Of a stretch of 39,704 bases of DNA, positions 7,905 to 15,277 are shown one piece after another. Where the stretch lies: positions 1 through 39,704 of the forward strand of contig JAJDTQ010000043.1 of the NCBI GenBank assembly GCA_022827045.1, in the 5' to 3' direction. The notes beneath the pieces were generated by a model. It ran no database searches and was not told where the DNA came from. It saw nothing but the letters and a program-made list of their open reading frames with translations. Origin of the DNA: Candidatus Binatia bacterium (GTDB lineage: Bacteria; Desulfobacterota_B; Binatia; UBA9968; JAJDTQ01). The position numbers were made by a program, and so were the translations under genes. How positions within the stretch are numbered: the first letter of the stretch is position 1; each line of letters starts with the position of its first letter.

Positions 7905-8258
7905 ATGGGAGTAACCTACGTTGACGGCGTCGCTCGGGGCGCCGAAGGACAAGAGCAGGCGGTTCGGTTTCTTGTAGACAGCGGCGCCAGATACACCCTG
8001 CTGCCCAAGTCGGTCTGGCAGGCTCTGGGTTTGGAGCCGAGCCGGGAGCTCACCTTCGTTTTGGCTGACGGCGCCACGGTGGAGCGGGGCGTGTCCGAGT
8101 GCTACCTGATTCTGCCTCAGGGCCAATCCCACAGTCCGGTCATCCTGGGGGAGGAAGACGATGCAGCCTTGCTCGGCGTCGTGACGCTGGAGATCCTGGG
8201 GCTGGTGCTGAATCCCTTCAACCGGACCTTGCAGCCGATGCGCATGACCCACGCCTGA
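7905..8258 (+). CDS. Retropepsin-like aspartic protease (clan AA)
   Basis: The 117-residue product carries the single-domain retroviral-type protease pattern: the catalytic triad VDSGA at about 24-28 (Asp25) followed by the hydrophobic YTLLP, and the late strand LLGVVTLEILGL (about 89-100) that matches the hydrophobic-hydrophobic-Gly motif of the fold. Such proteins act as homodimers, each giving one Asp. The ATG at 7905 is chosen over the in-frame TTG at 7881 because GGGAGG lies 8 bases before it. There is no signal peptide, so it is cytoplasmic. Bacterial substrates of this small family are not known. Its divergent neighbour is the RNA ligase. Confidence 0.75.
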   Translation: MGVTYVDGVARGAEGQEQAVRFLVDSGARYTLLPKSVWQALGLEPSRELTFVLADGATVERGVSECYLILPQGQSHSPVILGEEDDAALLGVVTLEILGLVLNPFNRTLQPMRMTHA

Positions 8259-8341
8259 CCTCCGGCGCGGGTTGCCTTGCCGCACCCTCGACTGGGTGTT
8301 AGTCTCCCTCCCTGACAACCGCTCGAACGGAGGGATAACCC

Positions 8342-9439
8342 ATGATCATCGATCTGGACTCGCATCTGCGCGAGGGATACTTCATGGACGAGGTGTACAG
8401 GCTCGACGAGCCGTTCGCCCAGTTCACGCCTAGAAAGGCCAACGACCAGGGCCGGAGCCACGGAACGCGCTTCATCCATTCCCTGGAGCCCCTCAACCCC
8501 CAAGGCATTGCCACTCACAAGCACCCTTACATTTACGACCCCAAGATCAACTGGCGCGCGGGCGAGATCGCCGAGCGTCAGGTGGGGGGCTACGACATGG
8601 CGCGGCGGCTGGAGGACATCCGCGCGGAACGGATCGACAAGGAGATCATCTTCCCCACCGGCATCAGCATCGCCACGCAGAACCAGGGACGGCTGGGCGC
8701 CGCCCTGGCGCGGGCGTTCAACGACTGGGTGGCGAACTTGGTCAAGGGCTACGAGGATACGTTCCTGCCCGCGGCCATGGTCCCGGCGGGCTGTCCCGAG
8801 GCCATGCCGGACGAGGCGACCCGTTGCGTCAAGGAGCTGGGCTTCAAGGCCACCCATCTGGCGCCTTACGTCGGGTCGCGGAACATGGACGATCCGATCT
8901 TCTATCCGTACTACGAGACGGTCCAGGATCTCGACGTCCCGCTCTTCTGCCATCCCAACAGCAACGGCGACCTCACGGACCGGTTCGACAACTTCTACAA
9001 GACCCATGTGGTGGGCCGCGTCATGAACTGCACCGCCGCGCTGGTGGCGCTGGTGCTGGGCGGCGTGTTCGAGAAGTTCCCGCGCCTCAAGGTGGTCTTC
9101 TTCGAGTGCAGCGCCGAGTGGATCCTCTTCTGGATGCACCGGATGGACGACGACTACGAGTGGGCCAAGGACTTCTCCCAGCTCACCGGCCACCTGAGCA
9201 TGGCGCCGTCGGAGTACATCAAGCGCAACTGCTACGTGACCTGCGAGGCGGACGAGCGCGATCTCGCCACGCCCATCAAGGAGTTGGGCGAGGACCGCAT
9301 CTTCCTGGCCACCGACTACCCGCACTTCGACTCGGAGTACCCGCATACGGTCTCCGGCATCGAGGAAAGGTCCGACATCACGGACAAGCAGAAAACGAGG
9401 ATCCTGGGCGGGAATGCGGAGGAGTTGTTGAATCTGTAG
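8342..9439 (+). CDS. Amidohydrolase-family metal-dependent hydrolase or decarboxylase
   Basis: The 365-residue protein is a TIM-barrel amidohydrolase of the ACMSD-like group (Amidohydro_2). It begins IIDLDSHLRE, where the usual H-x-H is reduced to D-S-H-x-R-E. It keeps LFCHPNSNGD (barrel His, about 200), an FFECSAEWILFWMHRMD segment and the late TDYPHFDSEYPH motif whose Asp/His complete the metal site. This group includes decarboxylases and C-C or C-N hydrolases, so the reaction is not fixed. GGAGG precedes the ATG. It is the first gene of a plus-strand run through 12710 that includes a GatC-like small protein, an M20-like protein and a ThDP decarboxylase, suggesting a catabolic pathway. Confidence 0.82.
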   Translation: MIIDLDSHLREGYFMDEVYRLDEPFAQFTPRKANDQGRSHGTRFIHSLEPLNPQGIATHKHPYIYDPKINWRAGEIAERQVGGYDMARRLEDIRAERIDKEIIFPTGISIATQNQGRLGAALARAFNDWVANLVKGYEDTFLPAAMVPAGCPEAMPDEATRCVKELGFKATHLAPYVGSRNMDDPIFYPYYETVQDLDVPLFCHPNSNGDLTDRFDNFYKTHVVGRVMNCTAALVALVLGGVFEKFPRLKVVFFECSAEWILFWMHRMDDDYEWAKDFSQLTGHLSMAPSEYIKRNCYVTCEADERDLATPIKELGEDRIFLATDYPHFDSEYPHTVSGIEERSDITDKQKTRILGGNAEELLNL

Positions 9440-9527
9440 GGCCTGCGTGTTACGAGCGGTTCAAGAGCCATGGGCTCATGCCACGCGCGATCCCCTGACA
9501 GACAAGTCGCAGATCGGAGGAACGGCC

Positions 9528-9704
9528 GTGAAGGAACGGATTCGCGAGATCGACAAGGAGTACGGGTTCAATCTCACCGAGGACGAGATCGAGTCCATCG
9601 CCAAGCAGGCCGAGGAGACCCACGAGTTGCTCCAGGACCTCTACAAGGTCGACGTCGGCGGGGTCATGCCCATCATGAAGATTGACAAGCAGCGGAAGAG
9701 CTAG
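9528..9704 (+). CDS. 58-residue GatC/AtzG-like small protein
   Basis: The GTG at 9528 follows CGGAGG at good spacing. The 58-residue, helical, acidic product includes LTEDEIESIAKQAEETHELL and then LYKVDVGGVMPIM. This pattern resembles GatC and AtzG, small subunits that wrap around amidase partners: a two-helix segment with an Ile-Ala start, then a D-V-x-x-V-x-P tail. No GatA or AtzE-like amidase is in the window. The flanking genes are the amidohydrolase and the M20-like protein, either of which could be its partner. The GatC similarity is judged by eye and is tentative. The gene is 24 bases before the next start, so cotranscription is likely. Confidence 0.6.
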   Translation: MKERIREIDKEYGFNLTEDEIESIAKQAEETHELLQDLYKVDVGGVMPIMKIDKQRKS

Positions 9705-9728
9705 CCCGCGCCCAACGTACCCGACAAC

Positions 9729-11003
9729 ATGGACAGCAGCACCAAGGAACGCATCCTCCAGCACATCGACGGCCAGGAGCTGGCCGAGCTCACCCGGGAC
9801 CTGGTGGACATCCTGAGCCCCACCGGCTCGGAGAAGGAGATCGGCGAGTTCATCCTCGACTGGTACGGGCGCAACGGCCTCAAGCCCATCCGCCAGGAGA
9901 TCGATCCCAACCGCGTGAACGCGGTGGGAGTGCTTCAGGGCAGTGGCGGCGGCGTGTCGTTGATGATCAACGGCCACATGGACACCAGCTTCACCGGCGG
10001 GGAGGACGACCTCATGCTGTGCCGGGAGCTGGAGCCTCGGAGCGAGCTCCAGGGCGCCATCCGGGACGGCAAGGTGTTCGGCCTGGCGGCCTCCAACATG
10101 AAGTCGGGTCTCGCGGCCTTCATGGTGGCCGGCAAGGCGCTCAAGAAGAGCGGCGTGGCCATCAAGGGAGACCTGATACTGGCGGCGGTGGCGGGCGAGA
10201 TCTCCCGCACGCCCATCGGGCCGTACCAGTCCGGGCTCTACCGCGGCGAAGGCACCGGCACGCGCCACCTGCTCACCTACGGCGTCCAGTCCGACTATGC
10301 CATCGTGGCGGACCGCTCGGCGCTGTCCATCGTCTGGACCCAGGCCGGCGTGGCTCAGTTCAAGATCGACACCTTCGGCAATCCCCACGCGGCCTGGGGG
10401 GTCACGCGGGAACAGGAGCCGCCCGAGGAGCACAACGCGGTGCTCAAGATGTCCAGGGTGGCGCAGGCGGTGGATGCCTGGGCCGAGGAGTTCGAGGCCA
10501 ACCACGTCTACCAGTCGGCCAACGGTCCGATCATTCCCAAGGTCAACCTGGGCGCGGTCCAGGGGGGCGCACCCTACCGGCCCAACTACCATCCGGGCAT
10601 CTGTTCGCTCTACGTGGACGTGCGTATTCCGCCGGAGCTCCGGCCCATGGAGGTGCAGCGGCAGCTGCGCGCGGTGATGGACGCGACCGGCTACGAGTAC
10701 GACATCGAGATGTACACGTCGAAGATGGGCTACGAGGCCAAGGGCATCGAACCCGTGGTGGAGGTCATCGAGAGCACGCACCAGGAGTTGTTCGGCAAGG
10801 AGACGACGCCGGTCAACACCTTCCGGTCCAGCATCTGGACCGACACCAACATCTACAACGAGATGGGCATCCCCGCCTGCAAGTTCGGCCTCGGCGGCGG
10901 CCGCTTCACCACCCGGTCGGAGCAGATCGACATCGACGAGATCGTGCGCGCCTCGCAGATCTACGCGTTGTCGGCGGCCACCATCTGCAACTGGAGCCGG
11001 TAG
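9729..11003 (+). CDS. M20-family peptidase homologue with altered active site
   Basis: The 424-residue product aligns with the M20 dizinc deacylase/peptidase family (ArgE, DapE, carboxypeptidase G2). It has the catalytic domain with NGHMDTSF (His83, Asp85), the lid-domain His in FGNPHAAWG (His220) and a return to the catalytic domain near the C-terminus. Several usual residues are changed. The metal-bridging Asp of the G-x-x-x-D-M-K motif is Asn123 (AASNMKSG). The Glu-Glu pair is reduced to AGE (Glu157). The C-terminal His is replaced in FTTRSEQ (about 393-399). It may have lost peptidase activity or gained another. It is cytoplasmic, with no signal peptide. It lies 21 bases before the decarboxylase alpha gene. 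Confidence 0.8.
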   Translation: MDSSTKERILQHIDGQELAELTRDLVDILSPTGSEKEIGEFILDWYGRNGLKPIRQEIDPNRVNAVGVLQGSGGGVSLMINGHMDTSFTGGEDDLMLCRELEPRSELQGAIRDGKVFGLAASNMKSGLAAFMVAGKALKKSGVAIKGDLILAAVAGEISRTPIGPYQSGLYRGEGTGTRHLLTYGVQSDYAIVADRSALSIVWTQAGVAQFKIDTFGNPHAAWGVTREQEPPEEHNAVLKMSRVAQAVDAWAEEFEANHVYQSANGPIIPKVNLGAVQGGAPYRPNYHPGICSLYVDVRIPPELRPMEVQRQLRAVMDATGYEYDIEMYTSKMGYEAKGIEPVVEVIESTHQELFGKETTPVNTFRSSIWTDTNIYNEMGIPACKFGLGGGRFTTRSEQIDIDEIVRASQIYALSAATICNWSR

Positions 11004-11024
11004 CAGTCGAGCCAGGAGCTTCTC

Positions 11025-11531
11025 ATGGAACCCGTGTTGGCCGAGAAGATCGTCCACGGCCTGAAGGCGGTGGGCATTGATTTCATGACCTACCTGCCGG
11101 AGAGCCGGCTGAGCCAGATCCTGCCGCTTCTGCGCGAGGACGGCACCGTGCAGTTGGTAGCCGCCGCAAGCGAGCAGGAGGCCATCACCATCGCCGCGGG
11201 CGCGGCCCTTGGCGGCAAGCGGGTAGCCTGCTACATGGAGAGCACGGGACCCTACGTGTCCGCCTACTCGCTCCTCACCGTGGGCAAGCAGATGGGCGTG
11301 CCGATCCTGCTGCTCATCGGCTTTCTGGGCAGCTTCGCGGACCAACGCAACAGCTTCCTCTACGTCACCATCGGCATGCGGATGATCCCCACCCTCGAGG
11401 GGCTCGGGCTCGAATACCGCGTCATCGAAAACGCCGACAATCTCGAGCGGCACATCAGGGACGCCCAGCGGGTCAGCGACTCCATGCGGGCGCCGGCCGC
11501 GTTGATCTTCTCCGGGGAGTTCGCCCGATGA
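11025..11531 (+). CDS. ThDP-dependent decarboxylase, alpha (PYR-domain) subunit
   Basis: The 168-residue protein is the pyrimidine-binding half of a split thiamine-diphosphate decarboxylase, like sulfopyruvate decarboxylase ComD or the N-terminal part of phosphonopyruvate decarboxylase. The catalytic Glu that activates ThDP is in AASEQEAITIAAGAALGG (Glu50). YMESTGPYVSAYSLLTVGKQ matches the conserved N-G/S-x-G region. It overlaps the beta gene by ATGA, so the two subunits should be made together. Candidate substrates are sulfopyruvate, phosphonopyruvate or another 3-substituted pyruvate. The sequence does not decide among them. GGAGC precedes the start. Confidence 0.85.
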   Translation: MEPVLAEKIVHGLKAVGIDFMTYLPESRLSQILPLLREDGTVQLVAAASEQEAITIAAGAALGGKRVACYMESTGPYVSAYSLLTVGKQMGVPILLLIGFLGSFADQRNSFLYVTIGMRMIPTLEGLGLEYRVIENADNLERHIRDAQRVSDSMRAPAALIFSGEFAR

Positions 11532-12130
11532 TCCGGCGCGATTGTCTCGAGCTCATCGCGCCGTTGATGACCGATCAACTGGTGCTCTCCTCCCAGAGCG
11601 GCCAGCGCATCGAGTGGTTCCACCTGTCGCAGCACGAGGGCAACCTGCTGGTGGGAATGATGGGGTGCGCCACCGGAGTCGGCATGGGACTGGCGCTGGC
11701 GCTGTCGCACCGCCGCGTCATCGTGCTGGAATCGGACGGCAGCGTGTTGCTGTCGCTGTTCAATCTGCCGACCCTGGGCAATCTCAACCTCGCCAACCTG
11801 ACGGTGTTCGTGTTCGACAACGAGGTCTACAGCGGCAGCACCATGAGCGAGCCCACGGCAACCGCCGGGAACACGGACATTGCCGCCATCGCGCGAGCGT
11901 CGGGGATCGAGAACGCCGTGACCGTGGACGACATCGAGGGGTTCAAGGAACACGGCCTGCCCGGTGTCACCGGAGAGGGGCTCCACTACGTGGTGTGCAA
12001 GGTGGAGGAGAGCCTCATCCACCGCGAGATCCCGCGCCCCAACGTCGATCTGGCGGAGTACAAGTACCGGTTCGTTCGCTATATCGAGCGCACCGAGGGC
12101 ATAACCATTCCTTTCGTCGGCTTGGGATAG
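11528..12130 (+). CDS. ThDP-dependent decarboxylase, beta (PP-domain) subunit
   Basis: This 200-residue subunit carries the diphosphate-binding domain. The ThDP/Mg motif is SDG (69-71) followed 27 residues later by Asn98 in VFDNEVYSG, the classic GDG-x(25-30)-N pattern with Ser for Gly. The GMMGCATGVGMGLALAL segment is the usual helix before it. The start overlaps the alpha stop (ATGA). The size is typical of ComE-type proteins, supporting a heteromeric enzyme rather than a fused one. The Rid-family gene follows 67 bases later. As with the alpha subunit, the substrate is a short 2-oxo acid of unknown side chain. Confidence 0.85.
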   Translation: MIRRDCLELIAPLMTDQLVLSSQSGQRIEWFHLSQHEGNLLVGMMGCATGVGMGLALALSHRRVIVLESDGSVLLSLFNLPTLGNLNLANLTVFVFDNEVYSGSTMSEPTATAGNTDIAAIARASGIENAVTVDDIEGFKEHGLPGVTGEGLHYVVCKVEESLIHREIPRPNVDLAEYKYRFVRYIERTEGITIPFVGLG

Positions 12131-12197
12131 GGGCGTCCCGGCGTCCGAAATCAGACATTCCGAAGTATCAAATCAAACCACAAGGAGGTGCATCACT

Positions 12198-12710
12198 ATG
12201 CCAACCAACCAAGAGGCCGTGAAACGGCAGGAAGCGGAGAAGACGGAGTACGACTGGGGTACGCTCTGGCCGCACTACCACAAGGAGAGGATGAACTGGG
12301 CCACCGGTTTCCGCACCAAGGGCGACGTGGACATCCTGTTCCTTTCCGGCTCCACCGGACGCGACCCGTTCGAGGACGCACCTTGCCGGGAGCCCGGCGA
12401 GGAGCGGTCCGGCCGCGGCAAGGTCGTCGGCGGCATCAAGGAGCAGACCCGTCAGGCCTGGCAGGACATCAAGGACAACCTCGAGATGATGGGCGGCGAG
12501 CTCAAGAACATCGTCATGATCCGCTACTTCCTCACGCGGCGCGAGGACGTGTTCGACATGCGCGACGAGATGTACGCGTTCTTCGAGGAGCACGAGCCCG
12601 ATCTGCGGGCCCATCCCCGCCCCGCCACGCTGCTGCGCGGCGTCGGCATCGACTTGCAGGACATGCTCATCGAGATCGAGGCATGGGCGGCGGTTCCCCG
12701 GAAGAAGTAA
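12198..12710 (+). CDS. Rid/YjgF-family protein lacking the RidA arginine
   Basis: Rid proteins are trimeric. RidA hydrolyses reactive enamine/imine intermediates using a conserved Arg. The 170-residue product has the fold's core: ILFLSGSTGRDPFE, TRQAWQDIKDNLEMMGGELK, VMIRYFLT and the C-terminal IEIEAWA. It also has an N-terminal extension of about 30 residues. In a gap-free alignment to E. coli RidA from IEIEA backwards, the position of the essential Arg (LPARSCVEV) holds Thr in RPATLLRGV, so imine deaminase activity is doubtful. AAGGAGGTG precedes the ATG. It is the last gene before a strong terminator and so the end of the catabolic run. Confidence 0.82.
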   Translation: MPTNQEAVKRQEAEKTEYDWGTLWPHYHKERMNWATGFRTKGDVDILFLSGSTGRDPFEDAPCREPGEERSGRGKVVGGIKEQTRQAWQDIKDNLEMMGGELKNIVMIRYFLTRREDVFDMRDEMYAFFEEHEPDLRAHPRPATLLRGVGIDLQDMLIEIEAWAAVPRKK

Positions 12711-12736
12711 CCGACTGAAAGTAACTGGCTGAAACG

Positions 12737-12777
12737 TGATGCGGGGGTCCCCGGCAAGCCGGCGGACCCCCGCATCA
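12737..12777. terminator. Strong bidirectional terminator
   Basis: TGATGCGGGGGTCC (12737-12750) pairs with GGACCCCCGCATCA (12764-12777). CCGGC/GCCGG (12751-12755 with 12758-12762) extends the stem to an AA loop with one bulged C. It sits between the convergent Rid-family and xthA genes. Confidence 0.75.
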
Positions 12778-12796
12778 TTCGATACCCGCCCGAGGT

Positions 12797-13570
12797 CTAC
12801 GGCCAGTCCATCTCCGCCATCACCGGCGCGTGATCCGACGGTTTCGAGCCCTTGCGCTCGTCCCGGTCGACGCCGGCCGACGTTGTCCGCGACGCCAGCT
12901 CCGGGGTGGCGAGGATGTGGTCGATGCGCAGTCCCTGGTTGCGCGGGAACGCGAGCTGGCGGTAGTCCCACCACGAATAGAGCCCGGGCTCGGGATTGTG
13001 TATCCGCACCACGTCCTGGAGCCCCCAGTCTTGCAGTCGCGTCATCACGCCCGTCATGTCGGGGTTGAAGAGCACGGTGCCGCGCCACTCATCCGGCTCG
13101 GCCACGTCCGCCACGTCGGGCGCGATGTTGAAGTCGCCGGAAATCAGGAGCGGCGTACCCGGCGCGTGGGTCTTGTCGAGATAGGTGAACAGGCGCTCCA
13201 GCCATTCCCGCTTGTAGACGTACTTGTCCGATGCGACCGTCGATCCGTTGGGGACGTACACCGAGATGAACCGGATGCCCTGGACCATTCCGCAGATGCA
13301 GCGTGCCTGCGGGTCGTCGGCGCCATCGTCGAAACCGACGCGGACGTCTTCGATGGGCGCGCGCGAGAGGATCGCCACGCCGTTATAGGTCCTCTGGCCG
13401 TGCACAGCGGCGTGATAGCCCTGATCCTTCAGTACCTCGTGGGGAAACTGCTCGTCGGTGACCTTGGTCTCCTGGAGACAGACCACGTCCGGGCTCTGGC
13501 GCGAAAGCCAGCTCAGCAACCGCTCCTCCCGCGCGCGGATGGAGTTAAGATTCCACGTGACGACCTTCAA
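12797..13570 (-). CDS. xthA: Exodeoxyribonuclease III
   Basis: ExoIII is a Mg-dependent AP endonuclease and 3' repair exonuclease in base excision repair. The 257-residue product shows the family order: MKVVTWNLNSIRAR (Asn7), VVCLQETKV (Glu of the metal site), GVAILSRAP, ISGDFNIAPDVADV (Asp/Asn), YSWWDYRQLAFPRNQGLRIDHIL and the catalytic SDHAPVMAEM near the C-terminus. All catalytic residues are present and the length is normal. It converges on the Rid-family gene across a shared terminator, and the ABC ATPase gene ends 12 bases upstream of its start, so the two minus-strand genes may form an operon. Confidence 0.96.
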   Translation of the reverse strand: MKVVTWNLNSIRAREERLLSWLSRQSPDVVCLQETKVTDEQFPHEVLKDQGYHAAVHGQRTYNGVAILSRAPIEDVRVGFDDGADDPQARCICGMVQGIRFISVYVPNGSTVASDKYVYKREWLERLFTYLDKTHAPGTPLLISGDFNIAPDVADVAEPDEWRGTVLFNPDMTGVMTRLQDWGLQDVVRIHNPEPGLYSWWDYRQLAFPRNQGLRIDHILATPELASRTTSAGVDRDERKGSKPSDHAPVMAEMDWP

Positions 13571-13582
13571 TGCTCCCTCCCT

Positions 13583-14377
13583 TCAGGCCCCGACCGTCCA
13601 GTATCGACCGTTGCTTCGCCTCAACGCAAGCGGGGTGTCGTAGAGCTCCTGCAGCAGCGTCTCGGTGATCACCTTGTCCGTGGCGCCGGACCGCAACACC
13701 CGGCCGCCCTTGAGCACCAGGGTCTTCTCGAAGGCGGGCAGGATCTCCTCGATGTGATGGGTGACATAAACCAGCGCGGTGGCGTCGCTGGTGCGCCCCA
13801 GTTCCTGGAGCGTCGCCAGCAGGCCTTCCCTGGCGCCCGGATCCAGCCCCGCGCACGGCTCGTCGAGGAACATCAGGTAGGGACGGGTCATCAGCGCCCG
13901 GCTTATGAGGACCTTCTGCTGCTCTCCCTGGGAGAGCGTGCCGAACCCCTGGTCCTTCAGGTGGAGGCATCCCATGCGCTCCATGACGGCCTCGGCCCGC
14001 GCGTAGTCTTCCTCGCCGGGACGGACCGTGGACATTTCGAGCAGGCCGATCTGGGCGAACTTCCCCGACACCACCGTCCGTAGCGCCCGCTCCCGGCCGG
14101 GAATCTGAGGGGTAAGCGAGGCGGTGACCCACCCGATCCCCTTGCGCAGCTCCCGGAGATCCACCCGCCGGCTGCCGTTGCGGTAGACGGCCCCGCCCTG
14201 GTTGGGCCACAGATAGCCGCAGGCCATCTTGAGCAGAGTGGTCTTGCCCGAGCCGTTGGGCCCCAGGATCACCCAGTGCTCGCCCCGGCCGACGGTCCAG
14301 TCGATGGAGTCGAGGATCGTATGCCGGTCCGCCGAGTACGAGACGTTGCGGATGTCGAGCGGGACTGCCGTGTCCAT
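13583..14377 (-). CDS. ABC transporter ATP-binding protein (orphan)
   Basis: From ATG at 14377 (MDTAVPLDIRNVSYSADR) this is a 264-residue single ABC cassette. Walker A is GPNGSGKTT (39-47), the signature is LSQGEQQKVLISRA, Walker B is YLMFLDEPCAGLD and the switch His is in VYVTHHIEEI. It resembles the ModF/YbbA-like or metal-import ATPases. No permease or binding protein is adjacent, so the transporter or function is unknown. The frame continues upstream to 14752, but that part runs over the SDR gene on the other strand and lacks homology, so the start was placed at 14377. A solitary end of the CTAG repeat family (14380) begins 2 bases upstream of the start codon, leaving no clear ribosome binding site. 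Confidence 0.85.
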   Translation of the reverse strand: MDTAVPLDIRNVSYSADRHTILDSIDWTVGRGEHWVILGPNGSGKTTLLKMACGYLWPNQGGAVYRNGSRRVDLRELRKGIGWVTASLTPQIPGRERALRTVVSGKFAQIGLLEMSTVRPGEEDYARAEAVMERMGCLHLKDQGFGTLSQGEQQKVLISRALMTRPYLMFLDEPCAGLDPGAREGLLATLQELGRTSDATALVYVTHHIEEILPAFEKTLVLKGGRVLRSGATDKVITETLLQELYDTPLALRRSNGRYWTVGA

Positions 14378-14379
14378 GT

Positions 14380-14405
14380 CTAGTGTCCTGTCCGGTTGAT
14401 TCGCA
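14380..14405. repeat. Solitary end of the CTAG inverted-repeat family
   Basis: CTAGTGTCCTGTCCGGTTGA followed by TTCGCA matches the reverse complement of the 36-bp remnant at 4359-4394 with few differences, and the first 13 bases match copy 1 at 2268. No partner arm is seen nearby. It lies between the divergent ABC ATPase and SDR genes. Confidence 0.55.
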
Positions 14406-14474
14406 CGATAATCCGCGGGGCCTCCGGGCGGCCCGTGTTGCCAACGCGGGCGGAAGTTTCTAAATACCATCCTT

Positions 14475-15224
14475 ATGCAAAGACTCGAAGGCCGGACGGC
14501 CATCGTCACCGGAGGGGGGCAGGGGATCGGCGAAGCCATCGCCGTGGCGATGGCGGAAGAGGGCGCGAGCGTGGTGGTGGCGGAACTGCGGGAGGAAACC
14601 GCCGACGCGGTGCAGCGGAAGATCGAAGAGGGCGGCGGCACCGCCCTCGCCCACGCCACCGACGTATCGCGGGAAGACTCCGTCGACGCCATGGTGCGGG
14701 CCTGCCTGAACCGTTTCGGCAAGGTCGACATCCTGGTCAACAACGCCGGCATCTATCCCACCAATACGGTGGCGAACATGCCCGAAGACGAGTGGGAACG
14801 GGTCATCGGCACCAACCTGTTCGGCACGTTCCTGTGCAGCCGGGCGGTGGTGCCGCAAATGCTCACGCAGCGGAGCGGGCGCATCATCAGCATTACCTCC
14901 GGCCGGGGACTCCAGGGGGCTGACAACGGCGCCCACTACGCGGCTTCGAAGGGCGGCATCATCGGCTTTACCAAGAGCCTCGCGCTGGAGCTGGCGCCCT
15001 CGGGCATCGCCGTCAACTGCATCTGTCCGGGTGTGTCGGACACCGCTCAACCGAGGGGCCACAGGACCGAAGAGGAGCTCTACGCCAGCGCGGCCAGAAT
15101 CCCGTTAGGGCGTATCGGCCAGCCGCGGGACATGGCCAAGGCGGCGGTGTTCCTCGCCAGCGACCGGGCGAAGTTCGTCACCGGACAGACCGTGGTGGTC
15201 AACGGCGGAGCGATCATGCAATAG
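14475..15224 (+). CDS. Short-chain dehydrogenase/reductase (FabG-like)
   Basis: The 249-residue classical SDR has the cofactor motif TGGGQGIG (12-19), NNAG (89-92) and the catalytic Ser142, Tyr155 and Lys159 (SITSG and HYAASK). The C-terminus ends in VNGGAIM. It should oxidise or reduce a hydroxy/oxo group with NAD(P), but the substrate cannot be read. Ala-Glu after beta2 (VVVAELRE) suggests NAD(H) preference. It is followed 53 bases later by a second SDR, so the two probably form an operon, perhaps successive steps on one substrate. The start has only a weak ribosome binding site (AAATACC), and the ATG is chosen because the Rossmann strand begins at residue 8. Confidence 0.88.
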   Translation: MQRLEGRTAIVTGGGQGIGEAIAVAMAEEGASVVVAELREETADAVQRKIEEGGGTALAHATDVSREDSVDAMVRACLNRFGKVDILVNNAGIYPTNTVANMPEDEWERVIGTNLFGTFLCSRAVVPQMLTQRSGRIISITSGRGLQGADNGAHYAASKGGIIGFTKSLALELAPSGIAVNCICPGVSDTAQPRGHRTEEELYASAARIPLGRIGQPRDMAKAAVFLASDRAKFVTGQTVVVNGGAIMQ

Positions 15225-15277
15225 CGCCGCCGGACTGTGCGGTGGGCGCGTGCGGCTTGGAAAAGAAGGAACTCGTG

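Noticed and set aside
9450..11453. 667-codon minus-strand open frame
   Set aside because: It is antisense to the M20-like and decarboxylase genes, with a low-complexity composition typical of GC-rich shadows.
14378..14752. N-terminal extension of the ABC ATPase
   Set aside because: It overlaps the SDR on the other strand, shows no ABC homology, and a repeat end lies between.
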